From Paractinoplanes bogorensis (GTDB lineage: Bacteria > Actinomycetota > Actinomycetes > Mycobacteriales > Micromonosporaceae): a DNA stretch of 64,000 nucleotides. The notes below the pieces were generated by a model, which did not search any database, was not told where the DNA came from, and was given only the letters and a program-made list of their open reading frames with translations. The stretch covers positions 124,001 through 188,000 of the forward strand of contig NZ_JAHKKG010000007.1 in the NCBI RefSeq assembly GCF_018829635.1, in the 5' to 3' direction. The position numbers and the translations under genes are program-made. Of the stretch, positions 14,877 through 23,790 are shown piece after piece (within the stretch, counting starts at the first letter, position 1; each line of letters opens with the position of its first letter).

Positions 14877-16877
14877 GTGTCCGCACCCCGTACCTCTGCT
14901 GTGGCCGACCCTCTTGTCGTCCCGGCCGGGACTACGGCCGCCGATGCGGTGGCCGCAGCCGGCCTCCCGACGACGGGCCCCAAGGCGATCGTCGTCGTCC
15001 GTGACGCGGCCGGCCGCCTGCGCGACCTCGACTGGCGTCCCGAGCTCGACACCGAGGCCACCCCGGTCGCGATCGACGAGCCGGACGGGCTGAACGTGCT
15101 GCGCCACTCGGCCGCGCACGTGCTGGCCCAGGCCGTGCAGGACATCTTCCCCGAGGCCAAGCTCGGCATCGGCCCGCCGATCGAGAACGGCTTCTACTAC
15201 GACTTCGACGTGCCCAAGCCGTTCCAGCCGGAAGACCTGACCAAGCTCGAGAAGCGGATGCTCGAGATCGTCAAGGCCGGCCAGACGTTCCGCCGCCGGG
15301 AGTACAAGTCGCTCGACGAGGCCAAGGTCGAGCTGGCCGACGAGCCGTACAAGCTGGAACTGGTCGACATCAAGGGCGACGTCGACGACGCAGAGCTGAG
15401 CGTGGTCGGGGCGGGCGACCTGACCCACTACGACAACCTCGACAAGGACGGCAAGCGCGTCTGGGGCGACCTGTGCCGCGGCCCGCACCTGCCGACCACC
15501 CGGCTCATCCCGGCCGTCAAGCTGATGCGCTCGGCCGCCGCCTACTGGCGCGGATCCGAGAAGAACCCGCAGCTCCAGCGCATCTACGGCACCGCGTGGC
15601 CGTCCCGCGACGAGCTCAAGGCGTACCTGAACCGGCTGGCCGAGGCCGAGCGCCGCGACCACCGCAAGCTGGGCACCGAGCTCGACCTGTTCTCGTTCCC
15701 CGACGAGATCGGCTCGGGCCTGGTCGTGTTCCACCCCAAGGGCGGCATCATCAAGCGCGAGATGGAGGACTACGTCCGCGCCCGCCACATCGAAGAGGGT
15801 TTCCAGTACGTCAGCTCGCCGCACATCACCAAGGAGGGGCTGTTCCACACCTCCGGGCACCTGCCGTACTACAAGGACACGATGTTCCCCCCGATGCAGC
15901 TCGAAGGGGCGGACTACTACCTCAAGGCCATGAACTGCCCGATGCACAACCTGATCTTCCGGTCGCGCGGACGGTCGTACCGGGAACTGCCCTTGCGGTT
16001 CTTCGAGTTCGGCACCGTCTACCGCTATGAGAAGTCGGGCGTGGTGCACGGCCTCACGCGGGTGCGCGGCCTGACTCAGGACGACTCGCACTCGTACGTG
16101 ACCCACGAGCAGGCCGCGGGCGAGATCAAGCACCTGCTGAACTTCGTCCGGTCGCTGCTCGACGACTTCGGCCTCGACGACTACTACCTGGAGCTGTCGA
16201 CCCGGGACCCCAAGAGCGACAAGTTCATCGGTACGGACGAGCAGTGGGCCGTCGCGACCAAGGTGCTCGAAGACGTGGCCGTCGAGTCCGGCCTCGACCT
16301 GGTGCCCGACCCGGGTGGCGCGGCCTTCTACGGCCCGAAGATCTCGGTGCAGGCCCGTGACGCGATCGGCCGCACCTGGCAGATGTCGACCATCCAGTAC
16401 GACTTCAACCAGCCGGCCCGGTTCGGCCTCGAGTACCAGGCGGCCGACGGCACCCGCCAGGAACCGGTGATGATCCACTCGGCCAAGTTCGGGTCGATCG
16501 AGCGGTTCTTCGGCGTGCTCGTCGAGCACTACGCGGGCGCGTTCCCGGCCTGGCTGGCGCCGGTGCAGGTGGTGGGCATCCCGATCCGCGACGACCACGC
16601 TTCGTACCTCGAAGAGTTCGTCGCCAAGCTGCGCGCGGCCGGTGTGCGGGCCGAGGTCGACCACTCGGACGACCGGATGCAGAAGAAGATCCGCACGGCG
16701 CAGCAGCAGAAGATCCCGTTCATGGCGATCGCCGGCGACGACGACGTCAACGGCGGCACGGTCTCGTTCCGCTACCGCGACGGCTCACAGCGCAACGGTG
16801 TGCCCGTGGACGAGGCGGTGGCCCACGTCGCCGAGATCGTGAAGTCCCGGACGAACGTGAATCCGTCGGCGGCTTAG
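14877..16877 (+). CDS. thrS: Threonyl-tRNA synthetase
   Basis: A 666-residue class II synthetase charging tRNA-Thr. The N-terminal TGS and editing domains (residues 1-240, with [25 protein letters not shown] and the zinc-site HxxxH) are present. The catalytic core follows (KAMNCPMHN with the zinc Cys, [37 protein letters not shown]), then the anticodon-binding domain (residues 560-660). The family length is normal. The start is GTG at 14877 with GAAGGAG seven bases upstream. A perfect terminator-like hairpin follows the stop. I saw no T-box leader, which actinobacterial thrS often lacks. Single-copy housekeeping function is expected. Confidence 0.97.
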   Translation: MSAPRTSAVADPLVVPAGTTAADAVAAAGLPTTGPKAIVVVRDAAGRLRDLDWRPELDTEATPVAIDEPDGLNVLRHSAAHVLAQAVQDIFPEAKLGIGPPIENGFYYDFDVPKPFQPEDLTKLEKRMLEIVKAGQTFRRREYKSLDEAKVELADEPYKLELVDIKGDVDDAELSVVGAGDLTHYDNLDKDGKRVWGDLCRGPHLPTTRLIPAVKLMRSAAAYWRGSEKNPQLQRIYGTAWPSRDELKAYLNRLAEAERRDHRKLGTELDLFSFPDEIGSGLVVFHPKGGIIKREMEDYVRARHIEEGFQYVSSPHITKEGLFHTSGHLPYYKDTMFPPMQLEGADYYLKAMNCPMHNLIFRSRGRSYRELPLRFFEFGTVYRYEKSGVVHGLTRVRGLTQDDSHSYVTHEQAAGEIKHLLNFVRSLLDDFGLDDYYLELSTRDPKSDKFIGTDEQWAVATKVLEDVAVESGLDLVPDPGGAAFYGPKISVQARDAIGRTWQMSTIQYDFNQPARFGLEYQAADGTRQEPVMIHSAKFGSIERFFGVLVEHYAGAFPAWLAPVQVVGIPIRDDHASYLEEFVAKLRAAGVRAEVDHSDDRMQKKIRTAQQQKIPFMAIAGDDDVNGGTVSFRYRDGSQRNGVPVDEAVAHVAEIVKSRTNVNPSAA

Positions 16878-16890
16878 GCCGTACGGGAAA

Positions 16891-16924
16891 AAGGGCCGGC
16901 ACCTCGACAAAGGCGCCGGCCCTT
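16891..16924. terminator. Bidirectional terminator hairpin after thrS
   Basis: AAGGGCCGGC (16891-16900) pairs fully with GCCGGCCCTT (16915-16924) around a 14-base loop. The A-rich flank on one side and T-rich on the other would serve both thrS and the convergent MATE gene. One copy of the CGTACGGGAAAA word directly precedes it. Confidence 0.8.
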
Positions 16925-16939
16925 CCTGCTTCTCGTTGC

Positions 16940-18367
16940 TTACGCGGCGGCCTCTTCGAGCACTGCCTCGGCGCGCTCGGGGGAGCCCTCGGCCAGGCCG
17001 CGGCTGATGGTGTTGCGCGAGGCGAACCAGATGCCCAGGCCGACCAGGAACACCAGGCCCTCGGTGACGGTCAGGGCCCAGATGATGCCGGGCAGGCCGT
17101 ACCAGAGGTTGCCCAGCAGCACGATCGGGATGAACAGCACGCCCTGGGCCATCGACATGATGATCGCCGGCTTGGCCAGCCCGGCCGCCTGGAACAGCGA
17201 CGTGATCAGGCCGGCGAAACCGTTGGCGACCGTCGCGACGAGCTGGGCGACCAGGATGGTGACGCCGATCGTGAGCACCGCGCGGTCGGACGAGAAGGCG
17301 GACAGCACCTGCTCGCGGAAGAGGAACACCGAGCCGCAGAAGACCAGCATGACGGTGCCGACCGTGATGGCCGCGGCGCGGACGGCCGAGTTGAGGCGGG
17401 CGCGGTCGCCCTTGCCGTAGGCGTAGGCGAACAACGGCAGGACACCCAGCGTGACGCCCATGATCAGGAACTCGGGCACCTGGGCGATACGGACCGCGAC
17501 ACCCATGGCGGCGAGCGGGCCGTCCCCGTACGCGGAAGCCAGGTTGTTGAGCACCAGCACGGTGACGATCATGAACGCGGACTGCAGCAGCTCGCCGACG
17601 CCGACCCCGAAGACCGGCTGGACCACGTCGGACCGCAGGGTGAACCAGCGCGGGGCGAGGCTGACGTGCTCGCTGTTGCGGGTCAGCCAGTAGGCGAAGT
17701 ACCCGACCATCACGGCGTTGGCCAGGCCGGTGGCCAGGGCCGCGCCGCCGACGCCCCAGTGCAGCACCAGGATGAACACGACGTCGAACACGATGTTGGC
17801 CACCGTCGACAGGATCAGGCCGATCATCGCCTGCCGGGCCGCGCCCTCGGCCCGCACCAACTGCTCGAGGCAGAATCCGGCGGCCAGCACCGGCACGAAG
17901 GCCAGCATGACGGCGACGTACTCGCGGGTGGCGGGCACGGCGGCCGAGTCCGCGCCGAGCAGCGTGACCAGCGGGCGCAGCAGGAGCAGGCCGGCCGCCC
18001 CGGCGATCACACCGGTGATCACCGCACCCCAGACCGCGAACGACGAGACGTGCTTGATCTCGCCCGCCTTGGCCGCGTCGTGCTCGGAACCGCCCAGCAG
18101 CCGGGAGATGAGCGCCCCGCCGCCGACCCCGAACACGCCGCCGATCGCCATGACCAGGCCGAGCAGTGGGGTGCCGAAGGTGATCGCGGCCAGCAGCGCG
18201 GTGTCGTGCTGCGAGCCGATGAAGCCGGCGTTGATGACGTTGTAGACCGCGCCCACGATCATCGCCGCGGCCATCGGCACACAGAGGTGCACCAGAGCGC
18301 GCAGGATCGGGGCGGTGGACAGGTACCAGCGGTTGGTGCCGACGGCGTCGGTGGTGGTGGCGCTCAT
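16940..18367 (-). CDS. MATE-family efflux transporter
   Basis: A 475-residue multidrug and toxic compound extrusion protein with twelve hydrophobic segments in two halves. PMAAAMIVGAVYNVINAGFIG and the repeated G/A-rich GVFGVGGGALISRLLGG are typical of the MATE core. FEQLVRAEG is here FCLEQLVRAEGAARQAM, which matches the second conserved loop. It should export cationic drugs or metabolites in exchange for Na+ or H+. The ATG at 18367 with GGAGG upstream sets the start. A MarR-type regulator lies directly upstream on the same strand, so both are probably one transcript with autoregulation. Confidence 0.92.
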   Translation of the reverse strand: MSATTTDAVGTNRWYLSTAPILRALVHLCVPMAAAMIVGAVYNVINAGFIGSQHDTALLAAITFGTPLLGLVMAIGGVFGVGGGALISRLLGGSEHDAAKAGEIKHVSSFAVWGAVITGVIAGAAGLLLLRPLVTLLGADSAAVPATREYVAVMLAFVPVLAAGFCLEQLVRAEGAARQAMIGLILSTVANIVFDVVFILVLHWGVGGAALATGLANAVMVGYFAYWLTRNSEHVSLAPRWFTLRSDVVQPVFGVGVGELLQSAFMIVTVLVLNNLASAYGDGPLAAMGVAVRIAQVPEFLIMGVTLGVLPLFAYAYGKGDRARLNSAVRAAAITVGTVMLVFCGSVFLFREQVLSAFSSDRAVLTIGVTILVAQLVATVANGFAGLITSLFQAAGLAKPAIIMSMAQGVLFIPIVLLGNLWYGLPGIIWALTVTEGLVFLVGLGIWFASRNTISRGLAEGSPERAEAVLEEAAA

Positions 18368-18486
18368 GACAGCCTCCTTCGGTCGAATCCGGGCAGGGCT
18401 GAGCCGCACCGCGGCGGGTGCTCGTGCTCGGGCAGGGTGGGGTGCGCGGCGGCCGGGCCGTCGCGTTGTGCGGGTGGTGCGGAGTC

Positions 18487-18924
18487 TTAGCGGGTGGGTT
18501 GCGGCAGCTCGGCGGTGATCTTCTGGAGCAGCTGCTGGAGGGTGGCGCGCTCGGCGTCGTCGAGCGGGGCCAGGATCGTCTCGTCGGCGGCGGCCATGGC
18601 GGCCTCGAAGCCGGCGATCAACTCGATGCCGGCCGGGGTCGCGTAGACGCGCTTGACGCGCTCGTTGCCGGGCTCCGGGCGGCGCTCGACCAGGCCACGT
18701 CGTTCGAGACCCTGCAGGAGGCTCGACACACTGGCCGCACTCGTCCGCGTCATCTGGGCGATGTCGCGCTGGATGGCACCGGGGTTCTGCTCGAGAAAGC
18801 CCAGCGCGAAGCTCTGCTCGAAGCTGAGCTCGCGCTCGCGAACCCAGTCCTCGGCCGCCTTGCGCTGAGCCCAGCCGATCCAGCGGACCAGTTCGAGCGA
18901 GGTGGTGAGCCGTGGTGCATCCAT
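18487..18924 (-). CDS. MarR-family regulator of the MATE pump
   Basis: A 145-residue regulator. RTSAASVSSLLQGLERRGLVERRPE is the recognition helix and wing of MarR proteins, and IQRDIAQMTRTS precedes it. Dimer helices lie at both ends. The start is the ATG at 18924. A good promoter (TTGACA at 18960-18955, TAGCTT at 18937-18932, 17-bp spacing) would begin transcription one or two bases before that ATG, giving a leaderless mRNA. The MATE gene follows 119 bases downstream. Three tandem 14-bp operator copies cover the promoter, so strong autorepression relieved by a drug-like ligand is likely. Confidence 0.88.
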   Translation of the reverse strand: MDAPRLTTSLELVRWIGWAQRKAAEDWVRERELSFEQSFALGFLEQNPGAIQRDIAQMTRTSAASVSSLLQGLERRGLVERRPEPGNERVKRVYATPAGIELIAGFEAAMAAADETILAPLDDAERATLQQLLQKITAELPQPTR

Positions 18925-18925
18925 A

Positions 18926-18969
18926 CTTAGAAAGCTAACCGTTAGAACTCTAACTGTCAACGCTCTAAG
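18926..18969. promoter_or_regulatory. Triple tandem operator of the MarR-MATE unit
   Basis: Read on the minus strand, CTTAGAGCGTTGAC (18969-18956), GTTAGAGTTCTAAC (18954-18941) and GTTAGCTTTCTAAG (18939-18926) are three copies of a GTTAGNNNTCTAAC-like palindrome at a strict 15-bp period. The middle copy is perfect and fills the spacer between the -35 and -10. The other two are imperfect and cover the -35 and the transcription start. Confidence 0.72.
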
Positions 18970-19012
18970 CATGGAAAAGCCGGCCGGGATGTCCGGCCGG
19001 CTTGCTTCTCCG

Positions 19013-20671
19013 TCAGTTCGTGGCCAGGGCCGACTTCAGGTCGTCGGCGGCCGGGGCGGGGGTGAAGACCGGTTCGGCCCGGTGCTCGCCGCAGACCTCG
19101 CACTCCGGATCGCCCTCGGCCTCCATCCAGACGCTCTGGTACGCGTCCTGGTTGGGGATACCGTCGAAGACCCGGGGGAAGAAGTCGAACTCGCGGACGT
19201 TGCTCAGCAGCACGACGTTGTGCCGGGCGATCAGGGCCGGCCACAGGAAGTCGCGGGCCGGGGTGTCCTCGTCCAGGTGCAGCAGGGCCAGCGCCATCTT
19301 GGCCGCCGCGGTGGTGACATGGGCGATGTCGGGGCCGAGCGCCACCTCACCGGCCAGCCGTCCGGTGCCGTAGTCGACGGCCGGCCGGACGGCGTCGCTG
19401 CTGTGCCGGATCCCGGTCGCGCAGCGGTAGCAGGTGGTGATGCCCGGCACCGAGTACACCAGCTCCCCGGCCTTGGCCCCGGCGTAGAGCCCGACATAGA
19501 GCGAGGGCCGGGCCGTGGCCCCCGCGAAGTAGTTCAGCGCGGCCTGCGCGGCCGGGTCGTCGGTGCACCCGATCACCAGGTGGTGCGAGCGGACCAGGTC
19601 GCCCAGCCCGTCACCGAGGCCGGCGATCGTCGACGACACCGTGGTCACGTCGGCCGCGGGCTGGATGCTCCGCAGGTGATCGGCCAGCGCCTCGGTCTTG
19701 GGCCGGCCGAGGTCGGCCACCCGGTAGACCGAGCGGGACAGGTTCTCGGGGCTGACCTCGTCCGGGTCGATCAGGGTGAGCCGCTCGACGCCCGAGCGCA
19801 CCAGCAGGTCGGCCAGCACGCTGCCGACGCTCCCGGCCCCGGCGATGAGCACCCGGCGGCCGGCCAGCTTCTCGCTGACCATGCCCCGGGTGCGGGCCGC
19901 GAGCCCGGCCCGCACCGTGCCGGGCGCCGGGGACCCGCCGAGCGCCCGGGTCAGCGCCGGGGCCAGCTCCTGCCCGGGCCGCCAGTCCAGCGCCACCGCC
20001 TCGGTCCGGCCGTCCGGCGGGGTCCGCAGCACCGTCGGCGGCAGCAGCGGATAGGACTCGTGAGCGAGGACGGTCAGTTCCTCCCCGTCGGGCCGGGTGA
20101 TGGTCGCGGTCAGCACCAGCGCCCCGGCGAACGTCCCGGGGACCGGTTCCGTGGTCACCCGGCCGCCCAGGGCGTCGGCCGCCGCCCGGACGTGCCGGCC
20201 CAGCGGCACGACGGTGGTCGGCGTCAGGAACACCTGGACCCCGCCGTCGACCGACGGCACCGCGCGGTAGACCGACATCTTGGCCCCGGCGAGCGGGATC
20301 TCGTGCGGCTTCTGCGGATCGGCCCGCCGGTGCGTGACGATCGGGGCCAGGAAGGTGCCGCGGGCCGGGTTGAGGCGCAGGCTGTCCGCGTACGCGCGGT
20401 GGTCCTGGCCGGACGGATGATCCATGCCCGCCGGATGGCTGTGCAGGATCCCCTTGAACTCCAGGTTCTCCTCGCGCTCGACCCGCCGCACGTGCTGCTC
20501 GAGCTGGTCGGACGAGTTGTACGAGACGTCGCTGGTGCGGCCCTGGGGGTCGGCCAGGAACCGGGTCACCAGCGACCGGCCGGCCGGGCCGAGCAGGGCG
20601 CCGCCGCGCTCGGCCGGGTGCGCCGCCACCTCGCGCTCGATCTCGTCGAGGGCAGTGTCCAGGATGTGCAT
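19013..20671 (-). CDS. JAB (JAMM) protease fused to E1-like ThiF/HesA adenylating enzyme
   Basis: A 552-residue fusion. Residues 1-130 form a JAB domain: Glu21 in ERGGALLGP and a full JAMM motif HSHPAGMDHPSGQD (His77, His79, Ser87, Asp90) that binds catalytic zinc. Residues 265-460 form an E1-like domain: RRVLIAGAGSVGSVLADLL for ATP, then ERLTLIDPDEVSPENLSRS, the Lys in LGRPKTEAL, and zinc cysteines CYRC (414-417) and CEVC near the end. It should activate the C-terminus of a ubiquitin-like or substrate protein and also process or remove it. Residues 160-250 contain YPLLPPTV, an E2-like pattern without a catalytic Cys. The E2-like gene ends eight bases upstream. No ubiquitin-like gene is nearby. 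Confidence 0.85.
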   Translation of the reverse strand: MHILDTALDEIEREVAAHPAERGGALLGPAGRSLVTRFLADPQGRTSDVSYNSSDQLEQHVRRVEREENLEFKGILHSHPAGMDHPSGQDHRAYADSLRLNPARGTFLAPIVTHRRADPQKPHEIPLAGAKMSVYRAVPSVDGGVQVFLTPTTVVPLGRHVRAAADALGGRVTTEPVPGTFAGALVLTATITRPDGEELTVLAHESYPLLPPTVLRTPPDGRTEAVALDWRPGQELAPALTRALGGSPAPGTVRAGLAARTRGMVSEKLAGRRVLIAGAGSVGSVLADLLVRSGVERLTLIDPDEVSPENLSRSVYRVADLGRPKTEALADHLRSIQPAADVTTVSSTIAGLGDGLGDLVRSHHLVIGCTDDPAAQAALNYFAGATARPSLYVGLYAGAKAGELVYSVPGITTCYRCATGIRHSSDAVRPAVDYGTGRLAGEVALGPDIAHVTTAAAKMALALLHLDEDTPARDFLWPALIARHNVVLLSNVREFDFFPRVFDGIPNQDAYQSVWMEAEGDPECEVCGEHRAEPVFTPAPAADDLKSALATN

Positions 20672-20679
20672 CGCGGGCC

Positions 20680-21219
20680 TCACTGGTCGTAGGTGAAGGG
20701 GAACTGGCCGCCGCGGCGCACCACGCTGACACCGTTGCTCCACAGCACGGCCCGGGCGTACGAGCCGTCCAGGGTCGCCATGCCGATGGTCGGGCTCAGG
20801 CAGACCGTGCCGTCCCGGTAGAGGTGCGCCTGGTGCTCACCGAACAGCCCGCTCAGATCGGGCGCCACCAGCATCGTGCGGTACTGCTGGTGCTGGGTGC
20901 TGTAGTAGCTGAAGAACGAGTACGGGTCGCCGAACTCGTTGAAGAACGTGTACATCCAGCCGGTCGTGCGGCCGACCGTGCGCTGGTGGGTGCCGGGCGG
21001 CAGCTTCATCATCGCGACCCGGGCCTCGACCGCGGGCGACTGGGCCACGGCGAAGGTCTCCTTGCTGAGCCGGGCCGCCATGTCGTCGCGGCCGTCCCGG
21101 GTGATCCGGCCGTCCCGGGTGACGCGCAGGTCGCCCGGGGTGGCGTCGCCGCGCCGCTGGGACTGCTGCAGGTCCTGCCGCAGCGCGTTGAGGTCGATGT
21201 CGTCGGACGGATGGGTCAT
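20680..21219 (-). CDS. E2-like (prokaryotic UBC-fold) conjugation protein
   Basis: A 179-residue protein. The core reads VEARVAMMKLPPGTHQR, then two aromatic strands (WMYTFFNEFGDPYSFFSYY), then HLYRDGTVCLSP with the sole cysteine at residue 140 preceded by His132. This HxxxxGxxCL pattern is how prokaryotic E2-like proteins place the thioester cysteine, and WSNGVSVV follows. The first 60 residues are polar and probably flexible. The stop is eight bases before the JAB-E1 gene, so E2 and E1 are made together. The E2 assignment rests on motif and operon, not on a database match. An alternative is an unrelated protein that merely travels with an E1. Confidence 0.72.
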   Translation of the reverse strand: MTHPSDDIDLNALRQDLQQSQRRGDATPGDLRVTRDGRITRDGRDDMAARLSKETFAVAQSPAVEARVAMMKLPPGTHQRTVGRTTGWMYTFFNEFGDPYSFFSYYSTQHQQYRTMLVAPDLSGLFGEHQAHLYRDGTVCLSPTIGMATLDGSYARAVLWSNGVSVVRRGGQFPFTYDQ

Positions 21220-21370
21220 GGCGGTTGTCCTTCCGGGCGAAGCGAATGTGTCACCAGATTCGGACGCCGGGTGGATCAACGTGGGAAAGCTTGCGCGGTG
21301 CCCGAACGGCGCCCCGGCCGACCCGTTCCGGCGGGGGTTTCCGGCGTCGCCGGCGGGTTAGGTTGCCACG

Positions 21371-22420
21371 GTGAAACAGGGTGTTATGTACGCGCACATC
21401 CACACTCCCTGCGGTCCCGGCGACTCCCCGTTGCCCGCCGACTGCCCGTTCGACGGGCACAAGGAGCCGGACGGTGTGGAGCTCTACGAGCTGAAGTGCC
21501 GGGTGCGGAAGGTGCCCCGCGGCGGCCACCTGTGGTTCGGCGCGGTGCGGCCCGCCGAGATCGCCGCGGACGACTGGCTGCAGGTCGGCGACCACGAGCC
21601 CGGGCCGCAGTCGGCGGTGAGCCGGGTGGCCGGGCGCATCTGGTTCACCTCACCCGAGCAGGGCTCCCGGGTGCTGGTCGAGAACCTCTCCCACAACAAC
21701 ACCCTGGAGCTGCGCTCCGACCGGCTGCCGCAGCCGGTCACGCTGTTCCCGATCGCCGCCGCGATGACCACCGATCCGCACTCCGAGCTGCTCGGCTCGC
21801 CGATGGCCGCGGTCCAGACCCAGAGCACCACCGTGGTGATCGCGAACGGGTCGACCAGATTCGTGGTGTGGATCGAGGTGCCGATCCGGCGCGAGTCACC
21901 GATCACCCCGCCCTGGACCCACGATCCGCGGGCGGCCGGCTCGACCGCCGAGCAGGCCGAACTGGACGACGCGGCACTGCGGATCCAGCTCGCCGCGCCC
22001 GAGAACTACCAGCTGCTGGCCGACTTCACGGACAGCGAGCGGGTGAAGAACCGGCTGCGCAACAGCGCCCGGCTGCGGGCCTTCGTCGAGCGGCGGCCGG
22101 GCGAGATCTGGCAGGACTTCGTCAAGCGCGAGCTCCGCAACGTGCGCGAGGGCCGGCCGACCCACGAGATCCACCGCCTGATCCTGGAGAGCATCGGCAC
22201 CCCGCCCGAGCACGACTCCAAGTGGTACACCAACCTGGTGGCCCACCACCTCGCGCCGGAACGCGAGGTCCGCGGCAGCCGGGGCGGGGCCGGCGGCGGC
22301 ATGAACGATCTGATTCCCAAGGTCAAGGGCTACTGGGCGTTCCGCCGCTTCCAGCTCGAGGACTACCTGTTGCGCGACCGCGGCCTCGACCGGGGCATCG
22401 GGCGCGACCTCGACGACTAG
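21371..22420 (+). CDS. FHA-like protein with C-terminal helical domain, in the E1/E2 locus
   Basis: A 349-residue cytosolic protein I do not recognise from any named family. Residues 8-35 (YAHIHTPCGPGDSPLPADCP, then FDGH) hold two Cys and several His that could bind a metal. Residues 35-190 show the strand pattern of an FHA domain: VSRVAGRIWF (compare the SRxHa of FHA), then VLVENLSHNNTLEL. Residues 200-310 are helical (RVKNRLRNSARLRAFVE, FVKRELRNVREGRPT), perhaps a winged helix. FHA domains bind phosphothreonine, so the nearby kinase could be its partner. The GTG at 21371 is preferred over ATG 21386. It is divergent from the E2 gene and shares a CTAG stop overlap with the next gene. Confidence 0.6.
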   Translation: MKQGVMYAHIHTPCGPGDSPLPADCPFDGHKEPDGVELYELKCRVRKVPRGGHLWFGAVRPAEIAADDWLQVGDHEPGPQSAVSRVAGRIWFTSPEQGSRVLVENLSHNNTLELRSDRLPQPVTLFPIAAAMTTDPHSELLGSPMAAVQTQSTTVVIANGSTRFVVWIEVPIRRESPITPPWTHDPRAAGSTAEQAELDDAALRIQLAAPENYQLLADFTDSERVKNRLRNSARLRAFVERRPGEIWQDFVKRELRNVREGRPTHEIHRLILESIGTPPEHDSKWYTNLVAHHLAPEREVRGSRGGAGGGMNDLIPKVKGYWAFRRFQLEDYLLRDRGLDRGIGRDLDD

Positions 22421-23601
22421 GGCGTATCCCGTAATCGCAGCGGCTCGCAGCGACCGGCCGTGCACACCAGATGGCCGGTCGCCGCGAGTGTCTCGGGCAG
22501 CCCCGGGCCGGCGTACCGGCCGAGGAACTCACGCCCGTCCGGATCGCTGCCCGCGCCCAGGAACAGCACCGAGCCACTGTTGTTGACCACGGTCGACCGT
22601 TCCGGCCCGTATCGGGCCTGCAACTGGGCCAGGTCGTGCCAGAACGTCACCACCTGCACGTCCAGGCCGCGTCCGGTGGTCACCCACTCCAGCAGATGCT
22701 CGGTGACCCCGGGCACCTGCGCGGCCTCGTCGACGAGCAGCAGCAGCGGCCGGATCGGCGGGCCGCTCGCCGCCCGGGCCTGCACCCGCGACCAGAGCCG
22801 GGTCAGCACCGCGGCGAACAGCGGCGCGACCTGCCGCATCCGGAAGGCGGGCAACGTCATGGCCAGCGTGGCGTCCTCGTCGAGGATCCGGTCGAGGGTG
22901 AAGTCGGAGCCGGTGGTCGCGCGCACCACGCCGGGCCGGTTGAACACCCGCAGCGCCTGGCCCACCGTGGCCATCACGCTGGTGCGGGCCCGCGCCTCGA
23001 GTTCGAGCACGCTGCGCAGCATGCGGATCGCGATCGGGTCGCCCGACTGCACGACCAGCCGTTCCGCCTGCGGGGAACGGTCGCGCACGGCCAGGTCGAC
23101 GATCTGCCCGATGTCGAGGCCGGCCCGGGCTCCGGCGTAGAGGATCGGTGCGGTCCAGTTCTGCGCCAGCTCGAGCCAGAACGGCCCCTCCCGCAGCCCG
23201 CCCGAGGCGCCCCCGCCCAGCAGGACAGCCGCCACGTCCTGCGCGTCGGCCAGCGTGACGATCCACGAGGCCAGGTCGAAGCGGGCCGCCTCGACCCCGG
23301 TGGGCAGCGCCTCCTCGGGGTCGAGGAGCCAGACCGGGCCACGCTCCTGCCGGGCCGGATAGGCCGCGCCGATCAGATCCGTCTTGACGCTGAGCACCAC
23401 GGCCGGCCCGGGCCAGTCGGCCAGGATCGGCGCCGCGACCCGGGTGGTCTTGCCCGAACCGGTCGGGCCGATCACCGTCACCGGCAGCAGCGGCGGGGCG
23501 TGGATGGCGCCGCCCTGCGGAGACCGGCCGAGCTCGAGGCCGGGTGACTGATTGGGCGGGCGGCGCCGCACCGGGAACGGCGACGGGCTGGCGGGTGACA
23601 T
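22417..23601 (-). CDS. VirD4/TraG-like type IV coupling-type ATPase, no membrane anchor
   Basis: A 394-residue P-loop ATPase. GPTGSGKTTRVAAPIL is the Walker A of VirD4/TraG/TrwB-type conjugation coupling proteins, LLLLVDEAAQVPG is the Walker B, and TTGRGLDVQVVTFWHDLAQL is the conserved sensor block that follows it in this family. LSVKTDLIG (compare the VTDxKxE/D block) and the RILDEDATLAM strand also fit. True coupling proteins carry N-terminal membrane helices, and none is present. No relaxase or other type IV secretion gene lies in the window. This suggests a cytoplasmic motor used by the surrounding conflict locus, perhaps moving DNA. Its TAG stop shares CTAG with the FHA-like gene's TAG. 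Confidence 0.8.
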   Translation of the reverse strand: MSPASPSPFPVRRRPPNQSPGLELGRSPQGGAIHAPPLLPVTVIGPTGSGKTTRVAAPILADWPGPAVVLSVKTDLIGAAYPARQERGPVWLLDPEEALPTGVEAARFDLASWIVTLADAQDVAAVLLGGGASGGLREGPFWLELAQNWTAPILYAGARAGLDIGQIVDLAVRDRSPQAERLVVQSGDPIAIRMLRSVLELEARARTSVMATVGQALRVFNRPGVVRATTGSDFTLDRILDEDATLAMTLPAFRMRQVAPLFAAVLTRLWSRVQARAASGPPIRPLLLLVDEAAQVPGVTEHLLEWVTTGRGLDVQVVTFWHDLAQLQARYGPERSTVVNNSGSVLFLGAGSDPDGREFLGRYAGPGLPETLAATGHLVCTAGRCEPLRLRDTP

Positions 23602-23790
23602 GGGCCCGAGTGTCGGCGCCGGCCGGAACGGGCGGCGCGCAAGCTTGCGCGCGTCCCGGCGCCCGCCCCGGAACCCTTCCGGTCATGGAGTCCCACTTAC
23701 TCATGCCCACCGCGGAACGCAATCCTCCGGGAACCGGATGACGAGGTCACGGCCCGCCCGGCAAGCTCGAGCGGCGGGGAAAGGGGACGG

